This document shows, piece by piece, positions 54,952-64,000 of a stretch of DNA of 64,000 nucleotides. The position numbers were made by a program, and so were the translations under genes. Source of the stretch: Lunularia cruciata (taxonomy: Eukaryota; Streptophyta; Marchantiopsida; Lunulariales; Lunulariaceae). The notes under the pieces are model-generated. The model ran no database searches, was not told the DNA's origin, and saw only the letters and a program-made list of their open reading frames with translations. Where the stretch lies: contig OX419755.1 in the NCBI GenBank assembly GCA_948567375.1, positions 68,886,944-68,950,943 on the forward strand, given 5' to 3'. The stretch's first letter is position 1. The number at the start of each line of letters is the position of its first letter.

Positions 54952-57900
54952 GAGATTTTGAGCCGCCTACTGGGAGCTTGATTAGTTCCAATGGGATTGA
55001 AGGCTCGACCTATGCAAGTTTGCTTCACTTGTAAGGTATGATATCTAATCGGGGTTGTAGGATTTTGGTTGATTTTGGAAGTTCAGAGAATTGTATATCT
55101 ATGCAAGTAGTAAAGGAATTGGGTATTCCTATCAAGCCAGTGATTGGAAGTAGTTTGATGATGGCGGATGGTAGAAAAGGTTCTGCATTCCGCACCTCGC
55201 ATCCTGTTACCTTCAAGATTGGGAAGGAGTATTTGGAGTGTATGAGGTTTGTAGTGGCACCTCTACACTATGATATCAATCTGGGTCTACCTTGGCTTGA
55301 ACGTCATAAGGTTTAATTTGATTGGACCCGACGTCAAATTCAAGTACAACACCAAGGTAGGAATTTCCGATTAGGTTGTTTGGCACCTTTGAGTAAGACA
55401 CTTAAGAATAGTCAGTCCCAAGATGGGAAGTTTGTTGAGAAGGTAGCCATAGAGCAAATCTGGAAGGGAGATGAGTCCCAAGATGGGAAGTTTGCCAAGA
55501 AGGCAACCATGGAGCAAGCTTGGAAGAGAGATGAGTCCCTAGAAGGGAAGTTTGTTAATGAAGCAGCCATAGAGCAAGCTTTGGAGGAAGATAAGTCTGT
55601 ATTTGCAGTGTGGATCAAGCCGATTACACAAGAACAATTTGAGGAAAGCCAGGTGCCGCATCAAGCAATGGTTGATCGGATAGTTCAGGAGTTTGCAAAT
55701 GTGTTTCTGGATGATTTTCCAAAGGGATTAACCTCTGATCGAGGTATACCCTTCAAGATTGAGTTATTGCCAAGGAGTACTCCAGTGAGTAGACCAATCT
55801 ATCGGCTCTCACCAAAGGAGTTGGAGGAGTTGCAAACAACACTTACATAGTTTTTGGAGAAGGATTTCATACGACATAGTACCTCTCCATGGGGAGCACC
55901 GGTACTATTTGTTCCAAAGAAGGATGGAGGACTTCATTTTTGTATTGATTATCGTGGGCTTAATAAGCAAACCGTGAAGAATGCATATCTCTTGCCTCGG
56001 ATCGACGACTTGCTTGACCAATTAAGTGGAGCACGCTACTTTTCTAAGCTGGATCTTTGTAGCGGCTATTGGCAAATTCCTATTGAAGGAGAGGACCTGC
56101 AAAAGACTACCTTTTGCACAAGATATGGACATTTTGAGTGGAGAGTTCTACCATTCGGACTCACTAATGCTCCAGTAGTCTTCATGGATCAGATGGATCG
56201 GGTGTTGGAGAGACTATTGGATCAGTCCATGGTAGTGTTCTTAGATGATATCTTAATCTATAGTAGGACAGAGGCAAAACACAAGAATCATGTACGAGAA
56301 GTCCTAAGACGACTACGACAGTGGAAATTTTACTGCAAGAAGTCAAAGTGTGCTTTTTGGTAGAAAGAGGTTACCTTCTTGGGTCATAAGATCTCATCAG
56401 AGGGGATCAAGGTGGAAGAAGAGAAGATCAAGGCCATTACTGATTGGCCTACCCCGAAGGATGCTACAAAATTACGAGCATTCAATGGATTGGCCAGTTT
56501 TTACCGATGGTTCATCCACTATTATGCTCACATGGCTGCACCATTGATTGACCTCTTGGAAAAGAACTTGAGCTTCCAGTGGACCACCAAGCATGAAGAA
56601 GCATTCCAAAAGTTAAAGTATATGGTATCTTCAAGACCTATTCTTCAACCATATGATCCTCAACTACCTTGTGTGGTTGATTTTGATGCTTCTAACTTTG
56701 CAATTGGAGCTATGTTGCAACAAGAATTTCTAGATGGACTACATTCTATTGCCTTTGTGTCTCGCCGAATAAATCCAGCTGAAAGAAATTACTCTGCTTG
56801 AGATCAAGAAGAACTTGCAATGGTATATGCCACCAAGGTATGGAGGCATTATCTCTTGGGGAAACAAGTGATCATGCGAACTGATCACAAACCATTGTTG
56901 CAGACCTTACACTTGGAGCACATGAAGAGTCGGTATCATCAATGGGAAGAGCAACTCCAATTATTTGACATCAAACTTGAGTACAAACCAGGTCGGTTCC
57001 ATGTCATCCCTGATGCTCTATCACGACAACCTGATTTGAAGGATCTTCCTCTCATCACGGCGGCAATTACAACGGTGTCCATTGACCCTAAGGTCCATAA
57101 TGAGTTTCAATCAGCTCTACAACAAGATCTCTTCTTTCAAATGGTACACGGTTGTTTGACAGCACGCGACAAGGAGTACAACACCTTCTCTTTCAAGGAA
57201 GGCCTTTTATTCCATGCAGACCAAATCTATGTTCCAGCCAAAGGTGATCTTTGACTTGTGCGCCTTCAAGAAGCCCATGATTTACCAATAGCTGGTCACA
57301 TGGGAGTGGACAAGACCTTGGGCACCCTCCAACGCCAATGGTGGTGGCCCAACATGACACGAGATGTTTGAGACTTTGTTCGATCATGTGAAAGTTGCCA
57401 ACGGAACAAGGCCAACAACCAAAAGCCAAGTAGACTCCTTCAACCACTCGCCATTCCATCCGCTCGTTGGGAGCATGTGAGCTTGGATCTCATCACATCC
57501 TTGCCAAAGACAAAACAAGGACACACCGCAATTGTGGTGTTTGTGGATAAGCTTAGTAAGCAAATCCACTTGGCACCAACCTGTGATACCGTGGATGCTC
57601 CAACCTTAGCGCAAATCTACTTTTACAATGTCTTCAAGCATCATGGGATGCCACATGTACTCATCTCCGACCAAGATCCTCGATTTACCGGGAAGTTTTG
57701 GCAAGCATTCTTCCAGATACTCGGCACCAAGCTTGCTTTATCCACGGCCTATCATCCTCAAACTGATGGACAAACCAAATGTGCCAATCGTACATAGGAG
57801 GATATGTTGCGAGCCTTTGTCAATGTCCACCATACCAACTGGGATGAATGTCTTGCAGCTGTAGAATTTGCCTACAACAATTCCAAACAGGCAAGCACCG

Positions 57901-58565
57901 GATTTTCTCCCTTCTTTCTCAATTTTGGCCAAGATCCACTTGTTCCAGATTCTCTTCTTGCTCCCCTTCCCTCTCAGGTTCCTCATACTTCTACATTCTT
58001 GACCACTATATCCCAATCTCTCCAACAAGCCAAATCTCACCTCCTCGTTGCTCAGAATTGCCAAAAACAATATGCGAACAATCATCGTCGTGATCTCACC
58101 TTTGAAGTTGGTGATAAAATCATGCTATCCTCTAGTAACCTCCCTCTCCCACTTGATACCCAAGTTCGTAAACTTGCTCCTAATTGGATAGGAACCTTTG
58201 ATATCACCCACATTATCTCTCCTGTTGCTTATCGACTTGCCTTACCTTGTCACATGCGTATCCATCCTGTCTTTCATGTTTCCAAGTTAAAACCCTTTGT
58301 TCCTAACCCTTCTTCCTTTTCCTCTTGAGTCCAACCTCCCCTTCTTCCTATCCCTATCAATGATCATGAGGAGTACGAAGTTGATCATATCCTTGCACGT
58401 CGCCATATTCAACGAGGCCGTCGCCAAGATACGGAGTACAAGGTCCTTTGGAAAGAGTATCCCCTTCATGATGCCACATGGGAACCTCTTTCTCACCTTC
58501 AGAATGCACAGATGGCCATCAAGGAATTTGAAGCTTTACTGGCAACGAGGACGTCCACCAACTAG
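54951..58565 (+). pseudogene. pol: A2 pol: PR-RT-RNase H-IN-chromodomain in one frame
   Basis: The frame is -1 relative to gag, overlapping its stop. Protease: ILVDFGSSENCIS (active-site D-F-G-S) and LGLPWLERHKV. Linker with three 60-bp repeats (55416-55595). [64 protein letters not shown] (56235-56267). RNase H: VVDFDASNFAIGAML, MRTDHKPLLQTL. Integrase: HMGVDKTLG, CESCQRNKA, VSLDLITSLP, LISDQDPRFTGKFW, YHPQTDGQTKCANRT. Chromodomain (58362-58540): EYEVDHILARR, WKEYPLHDATWEPLSHL. In-frame stops include 55032, 55848, 56361, 56799, 57252, 57369, 57795 and 58326. There is no frameshift. Confidence 0.93.
55416..55595 (+). repeat. Three 60-bp in-frame repeats in the A2 protease-RT linker
   Basis: Units at 55416-55475, 55476-55535 and 55536-55595 encode SQDGKFVEKVAIEQIWKGDE and two variants. 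A1 and A3 show related repeats in the same place, so the tandem array is a family trait. It may act as a spacer. Confidence 0.85.
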
Positions 58566-58578
58566 CGGCAAGGGAATA

Positions 58579-58990
58579 TGTAACAATATGGAGTTTAGAG
58601 ACGAAGTTAGTCGGGCTTACAAAGTAGAGAATAGCCTAGAATATTCTAGAAGCATCTAAGAAGCTTCTTGGGAAGCTTTCTAACTAGTTAACTTGCGCCC
58701 TAAGCAGGTAGCTTCTAGAAGGAAGCTTCTAGAAGCTTCTAACTAGCTTAGCTTGCACGCCAAGTAGGCGGCTTCTAGAAGGAAGCTTCTTGAGAAGCTT
58801 CCTAGTTAACTTGGCTTGCACTCCAAGAAAGCGGCTCAAGGAAGCTTCTTGAGAAGCTTCAAGAGTCTTGTATGCTACTTATAAATACCAAGGTTGAAGC
58901 TCATGCTAGGCATCGGAGTTTTCCCTCATTCAAGTGTCCTAATGTGAGTTTCCCTTCTCCTATTTCTCTCCTTAGTTTCGGTCTTTTACA
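58579..58990 (+). repeat. 3' LTR of A2
   Basis: 412 bp, TGTAACAATATGG ... CGGTCTTTTACA. It holds GAAGCTTCTAGAAGCTTC at 58722-58739 and TATAAATA at 58880-58887. It is followed by CAAAC. Confidence 0.94.
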
Positions 58991-60900
58991 CAAACTCTGA
59001 GGTGGTCTTGGGTAATTCACAAACGAGATCCATACTCACTTGTTCTCAATGTTGGGTAAGAGTGGGGAGAGGTTGAAGGAGCCCTATAGGAGCTTGATTA
59101 GAAGCTTTGTTTTATTGACAAAGTAGGCAGATGTGCACATAGTCCATCATGTCGTTGCTCATCTTAGGCCAATATTAATGGCGCTGGATTGCATCCAAGG
59201 TGTTGTCCACTCCGACATGACCTGCAATGGCCAAATCGTGGCATTCTGCTAGAATGGTGGTGCATGATTCTGGGACATTTGGGATCCATAATCTGCCATC
59301 ACAAAAGGTGAGTCCTTGGGTGCTAGTGATGCCTTTGGATGATTGCACTTCTACAATCTGTGAATCAGTTCTTGTAGCAACCAGAATCTATGGCCAAAAT
59401 TCAGGGTTAATCTTAACCTCTACCACCAAGTTGTTTGCTATTGGCATGCGGGAGAATGCATCTGCAAGTTGCTTCTTACCTTCCACGTAGGTGATTGTCA
59501 TGTTGAAGCATTATTGCCACTCTGCCCACCAAATCCAGTGATGAGATAGATCCTTCTACATCTTGAGGTAGACTAGAGGTTTGTGGTCTGTCTCTACTAC
59601 AAATGCCTTCTCACCCAGATAGTGCTTCCAATGCTTGGTTGCCAGAACAATGGCCAACTCTAGTCGTTCTGTGGTGTGGTAGTTACACTTTGCCGGTAAC
59701 AACTTTTGAGAGAAATATGCAATTGGATGCCATCCGTCATGCCACTCTTGTTGTAGGACTGCTCCTATTGCTATGCTTGATGCATCTATAGCCAACTTGA
59801 TTGGACATTTTGGGTCATACCACTTCAAGATTGGTGCATGTAGCAAGGCGGATTTCAAATTTTGAAAGGCCAACTCATGTGCGGTTGCTCATGTCTACTT
59901 CTTCCCCTTGCCAAGTAGTGCTGTTAAAGGCTGTGCAACCTTGGAGAAGTCCTTGACAAATCTACGATAGAATCTTGTCAACCCCAAGAAGCTCTTGAGT
60001 TAAGTCTGATCTTTTGGGGCACTCCATTTTTGAATGACCTCTATATTATCCATCAATACTTGAATACACTCTACACTTACTCTATGCCCCAAGTAGTCTA
60101 CTTCAGACTTGCCAAGCTTGCACTTTGAGATTTTGGCGTACAATCAATTCTGTCTTAGAACCTGGAGGACCTCTCGTAGATGTCATTTGTGTTCTGTCAT
60201 CGTGCTATTGTATACTAAGATATTGTTAAAGAAGACAATAACAAACTTATCCAAGTATGGATGAAATATGCCATTCATTAGACTCATGAAAGTTGCAGGT
60301 GCATTGGTGAGGCCAAAAGGCATCACAAGATACTTGAAGTGGCCATACTTGGCTCAAAAGGCAATTTTGTACACATCCTCCTCTGCAATTTGGATTTGAT
60401 TGTAACCGCTCCGCAAGTCCAATTTGGTGAAGTATCTTGCTCCATGGAGTTGATCAAACAGGTCATCCATGCAAGGTAAGGGGTATTTATTGTTCAATGT
60501 TTACTGATTGAGACCTCAATAGTCAATGCACATGTGCATTGTACCATCTTTCTTCTTCACAAACAAGACAGGAGCACCATATGGTGATATGCTAGGTTGG
60601 ATGAACCCCTTCTGCAACATCTCCTCAATTTGAATCTTACACTCCTCCAACTCATGAGATGATAGGCGATATGGGGCCTTACAAGGAGGTGTCTTCCCCA
60701 AGAGTGTCTTGATTTTATAATCAAATCTCCTTTTTGGTGGTAATCTTGAGGGTAGATCATAAAGAGAGACATCTTGAAATTCATCCATCATAGCCTTCAA
60801 TTTCTCAAGAATTTGTACATCAAGTTATGCACTCTGGACTTCTCTTATTAGACCCATGAAACATCTATCGGTCTTACAGACAATTGCCGTCCCTATGACA
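58991..60900 (-). pseudogene. C1 RT, RNase H and integrase 5' half
   Basis: On the minus strand RT begins near 60730 ([20 protein letters not shown]), with [20 protein letters not shown] (60600 downwards), [20 protein letters not shown], and [14 protein letters not shown] at about 60240-60200, where the catalytic Asp-Asp is replaced by Asn-Asn. It continues YLGHRVS and [20 protein letters not shown]. RNase H (59873-59556) has LAIDASSIAIGAVLQQEW and VVETDHKPLVYL. Integrase start: HDLAIAGHVGVDNTLDAIQR, CLLCQ, VSMDLVCELPKTTSEF, then A2. Confidence 0.85.
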
Positions 60901-60914
60901 TATAGAGGCAATTC

Positions 60915-61319
60915 CTACCTATGTGATTTTTCTTTAACCCTAATGATTGACCATTGGTAGGTTCTCACTACTTTCTTCCTCCAATCTACCATAGGGTTGT
61001 AATGCTCTATCCATGGCATGCTTAAGATTGCATCATAATGAGCTAATTGTATCACTCGCCACTCAATTACTTCATGATATTCTCCTACAGAGAGTGTTAC
61101 CCGTATAGGTAATGATTCAATCCTCTCTGTTTTCCCATTAGGCAACTCTACTTCTTCACTCCTATCTCTCTCTAGATCCATTCCCAATCTTATTGCAACA
61201 GAGTAAGACAAGAAATTCTCTATTGCTCTTGGATCGATTAATACTCTCACTTGATTGCCTTTTAGGACTCCATTCACAACAATCAGGTTGTGAGGTTGCC
61301 TTTCGGGATCTTTGCGCAT
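60915..61319 (-). pseudogene. C1 protease
   Basis: 134 open codons on the minus strand: NLIVVNGVLKGNQVRVLID, active site DPRA where retropepsins have D-S/T-G-A, then IENFLSYSVAIRLGMDLERD and AHYDAILSMPWIEHYNP. The Gly-to-Arg change at the active site suggests inactivity. Confidence 0.75.
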
Positions 61320-61499
61320 TAGTCTTCTTCCTTCCCTTGCTTCTCTACTTCCTTATTGAGCAAGTAAGGCAACGAGGTACATTTATTTCCAATCTTTGTT
61401 TTCCAAAGTGATTTCCACTTCCTCTTCTTCAATGTGCCTCTCCATGTTGTTCAAAGATTGCCTATACAAAGGCCGAGGGCCGCTAGGGAAAGAAGTGCA

Positions 61500-62400
61500 A
61501 CAATTAGTAGATATGTGTCCAATATGGCCACAATTGTAACAACGACATTGTTATCCTTGAGTTCTTTCTCCTTGTGGGACTCCATCTCTTCATTCTTCTA
61601 CCTATTCACGCTCCCTTTGAAGCGGTCGTGCTTCTCAATCTTGAAATCAAAGGTTGCACAATTCCATTGGTACTAGTCCACCCATGTGTGGCATTTTTGC
61701 CTAATAATGTTGAGGTAGAACTACTTCTTCACCTCTACCTATGCTCTTGCTATTCTCTGTGCAAAAGCAATGGGTTCAAATACTATGTGAGGATTTTGCA
61801 CCATAACTTCTTGGCGAATCTGCTCCTTTCACCCTCGTTTGAAATTGTCGAGAGCCTCTACAGAACTCATGTTAGTTAATGCAACTTGTAGATCCAGAAA
61901 TGCATCCAAATACTCTTGTATGTTGTTCTTATGTCTCAATTCCCATAGTTGGGTTGGAGCCATCCGTAGAGAATCCACTGATTGGAAATTCTTCAACAAT
62001 CTTTCTTGCATTGCTATCCATGTGACCTCTCTTCTCTCTGCCAACATGGATCTTTCCCAAGCATCATACCATGTGAGGGCTTTATTGGTCAAGTACCCAC
62101 ATGCAAACACGCTTGCAACATGCTCCGTGATCTTTGTTGAGAACAATCAGAAATATCAATTCATTCTTGAGATCCAATTTTCCACTACTCCCATCATACG
62201 TTGCTCCTTGTAAGGCTCGATGTTGCAGGTCTTTTTCATCTGGAGTAGCAATGTGGCTTCATCGTTGATAGGGTTTGTAGGCACAGGTGCCTCTCTAAGT
62301 ACTTCAGTCATAGGTACTGGGTTTTGAGACGGCTCTTCTTCTTGCATGGCTTGATCGTTCCTGAGGATCTGCACTTGACTTTGTAATGTCTCCATGGTCA
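61500..62400 (-). pseudogene. C1 gag
   Basis: Capsid-type segment with GYLTNKALTWYDAWERSM and ERLLKNFQSVDSLRMAPTQL, then LWELRHKNNIQEYLDAFLDL (62146-61829). The N-terminal part is METLQSQVQILRNDQAMQ (62395 on). The zinc knuckle CYNCGHIGHISTNC is at about 61545-61504, canonical CX2CX4HX4C. It is in several frames. Confidence 0.82.
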
Positions 62401-62702
62401 TCTTAATTTCTCAAAATTGATTCAACATCCTTTGCACCAACTCTTGCAATTGCAGATCCATGGTTCCTACAACACTCAATTGCTAATGTCTACTTCAATA
62501 CAAAGTCAATATGATCACTCTGGAAGGTGCATGAACTATTGGAACTACCATTGGGACCTCAAAAGCTATCCCTTGTTGATAATACCCCTTGCCAAAATTC
62601 CTAACCATAAAATCTCTAACCATCACTTTTGGTCTCAATAGATAACGGATTTCTACTGGAGTGTTGAAAGGGAGAGGATTTGGGACATTCACATCCATAT
62701 CA

Positions 62703-62924
62703 TCATAACAGAATGTAGATTGTCAAATCCCACTCTCTTTCATATATCACCACAGGTAGAATCATCGGGTTTGGTGAGTTCATCACCATGTCCATAAATT
62801 TTGCACCAAAGTGATAAACTAGCGATACCCTCATTTTCTCACACCAGATGTACATAACCTTGATGTGGAATGGATTCAAGAGTAGAAAGCTAGGTGTTGG
62901 AAATTGTCTTCTTGGTGTATCCAT
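62703..62924 (-). CDS. C1 leader ORF, 73 codons
   Basis: Starts MDTPRRQFPTPSFLLLNPFH; the C-terminal half reads LVYHFGAKFMDMVMN, then PMILPVVIYEREWDLTIYIL. This half is similar to the A leader ORFs (FITSRFGQDFLHMI ... LILPVVTYRERWTCCIYVL). It sits between the PBS and gag, as in A. Confidence 0.6.
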   Translation of the reverse strand: MDTPRRQFPTPSFLLLNPFHIKVMYIWCEKMRVSLVYHFGAKFMDMVMNSPNPMILPVVIYEREWDLTIYILL

Positions 62925-63051
62925 TCAGTCCGCTCTTTAAAGTCCTTCCTAAGTCTAGCAATTACTCTATGTTCTCCATCTCAAATTACTCAGTTTCAAT
63001 AGTTTGTGCTCTTCTAAGAGGAGTGATCCACTCTCTTGGACTAGAACACTC

Positions 63052-63064
63052 ACTCTGATACCAT
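63052..63064 (-). other. C1 primer binding site, tRNA-iMet type
   Basis: On the minus strand ATGGTATCAGAGTG follows the 5' LTR, differing from the canonical plant PBS only near its end. Confidence 0.85.
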
Positions 63065-63805
63065 TGTAATCCTCCGAGGACAAGAGAAGAGAGAAAACAC
63101 AGATTACACACTCAAACATTTGGTGCTCCAAAAGAGCACCTTCTCTTTATTATATATACAAAGAGGATCTCCTCCAAGGGAGCTCCACCATAGGATTTAG
63201 GCACACAGATAGGTGACATGTCATCAAGCTTCACCCTTGGATTAATTACTTGGATGGTTGACATGTTAGTCTAGGTCCTATCTGGTTGGTCAAACAAGCT
63301 TTGACCAAAGGGAATCTTTTAGGGAAACTTCCTATAGGAGTCTCAAAATCACGTAAGGTACCATTGGAAAGCTCTCAATGAGAAAAACACGGGGGGAAGG
63401 GAAGGCTTGCCTCTCTTTCATTTGGGGGGGGAGGGAATCTACACATTTTCAAGGCCTAATTCATCCGTTTAGGCCTCCAAAATTGCCTTCAAAGATTTCA
63501 GGCATATTTTGGTTCCTAATCTATTAGTAGAATTCCCCTTTTGATGATACCTCTTTCTGATCTCTTTAGTCCATCGTGTGTAACATCCTTCCAAATGTTA
63601 CCAAACAAATTCTCATGTTTAAATCATATATCTAGCTATTGGTTCTAAGGTTCTCAAGTCTATTTCAATTTCTGCCCTATTGGTAGAAATACTCTTTTGG
63701 TGATACTTCTATCTGATCTATTTTGACCATCATGTATAACATCATTCTAGATATTACCAAACCAAATTTCACATCTAGATCATATGGCTAGCTCTTGGTA
63801 TTACA
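63065..63805 (-). repeat. 5' LTR of C1
   Basis: 741 bp, partner of 51600-52315. In element sense it has TATATATAATAAAG, the likely TATA region (about 63150-63165). Confidence 0.9.
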
Positions 63806-64000
63806 CTGTCCACCAATTGTTGATGTTTTGGAAGCTTCACTAACTCCCAGGTCTTGTTGTCAATCAATGATCACATCTCTCTCTGCATCAATGCATTCCA
63901 CTCAAGCTTGTTCATCAAAGCTAGAGCCTCATCATATGAAAAAGGTTTCTCTTCTTCCAAGATCAAATCCATGCCATCATCAGCATCATCATCAAGAGAG
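63806..64000 (-). pseudogene. Copia E, segment before RT
   Basis: Minus strand: SYDEALALMNKLEWNALMQR, then a stop, SLIDNKTWELVKLPKHQQLV. This is the standard lead-in to Ty1/copia RT. It continues beyond the window edge. Confidence 0.8.

Larger units (their letters stand above)
53368..58990 (+). mobile_element. Ty3/gypsy chromovirus A2, complete structure, point-mutated
   Basis: 5.6 kb with LTRs at 53368-53780 and 58579-58990, which differ at about 17 positions by eye. The PBS TTGGTATCAGAGC is at 53781-53793, and the polypurine tract AGCGGCAAGGGAATA lies just before 58579. Gag (54052-54951) and pol (54951-58565) each stay in a single frame with no indels; damage is nearly all stop codons. Pol ends in a chromodomain. 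The TSD is CAAAC. Confidence 0.95.
51600..63805 (-). mobile_element. Ty3/gypsy chromovirus C1, minus strand, split by A2
   Basis: LTRs are 51600-52315 (3') and 63065-63805 (5'). The polypurine tract is at 52316-52331 (minus strand AAAAGGAGGGAGGTC). The PBS is at about 63052-63064 (minus strand ATGGTATCAGAGTG). Internal order on the minus strand is leader ORF, gag, zinc knuckle, protease, RT, RNase H, integrase, chromodomain. Element A2 splits the integrase at 53367/58991. The host is copia E. Confidence 0.92.
49985..64000 (-). mobile_element. Ty1/copia element E, minus strand, split by C1
   Basis: Coding pieces lie on both sides of C1: 50200-51599 (RT C-terminal to RNase H) and 63806-64000 (RT N-terminal lead-in). 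The element runs off the right edge of the window. Read on the minus strand, the pieces join as NKTWELVKLPKHQQ | NNKWVYKLKDS, the normal Ty1/copia RT start. Confidence 0.85.

Noticed and set aside
57738-58085. 115-codon antisense ORF in A2
   Set aside because: Opposite the integrase C-terminal region; same ORF shadow appears in the other A copies.

Overview
The window looks like nuclear DNA of a land plant with a repeat-rich genome. The evidence is the 3' end of a plant-type UPL3/UPL4 HECT ubiquitin ligase gene with GT-AG introns, Ty3/gypsy elements primed by initiator-Met tRNA, two of them with chromodomains, a Ty1/copia element, LINE remnants and tRNA-derived SINE-like pieces. I cannot name the species. 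A non-seed plant or gymnosperm would fit the repeat families, but that is an impression only.

Layout. 1-6 kb: six terminal exons of the UPL3/4-like gene (2483-4433), including the HECT catalytic cysteine, and intronic repeats. This is the only host gene I recognise. 6.0-6.1 kb: a tRNA-derived SINE-like sequence. 6.6-19.1 kb: two decayed copies of one LINE family, tail to tail. The first is split by a Ty3 chromovirus (A1, 8666-14369, TSD ACAAG); the second by a solo LTR of family B. 19.3-19.6 kb: a fold-back element with a perfect 34-bp hairpin. 19.6-25.3 kb: AT-rich noncoding DNA with diverged duplications and a second SINE-like piece. About 25.5-47.95 kb: an old Ty3 element D whose pol ends in a PHD-finger relic. 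D is split by a solo A LTR, a solo C LTR, the well-preserved element B (31848-39662), and a C LTR that itself holds element A3 (40388-45879). 48-49.2 kb: an A-LTR fragment and LINE tails. 49.7-64 kb: a Ty1/copia element E on the minus strand, split by Ty3 chromovirus C1 (51600-63805), itself split by chromovirus A2 (53368-58990, TSD CAAAC).

Relative order follows from the nesting: E before C1 before A2; D before its C LTR before A3; D before B; the LINEs before A1 and the solo B LTR. Every element is coding-defective. B is the best preserved: its LTRs differ at about nine of 692 positions, and pol has one early frameshift plus a few later breaks.

The most interesting points are a dense heat-shock-element array beside the TATA box in family A LTRs, a conserved ~70-codon leader ORF before gag in families A and C, extra ORFs with a duplicated module before gag in B, the PHD-finger relic in D, a LINE tail resembling a PD-(D/E)XK nuclease, the 34-bp hairpin, and stop codons produced by C-to-T changes.
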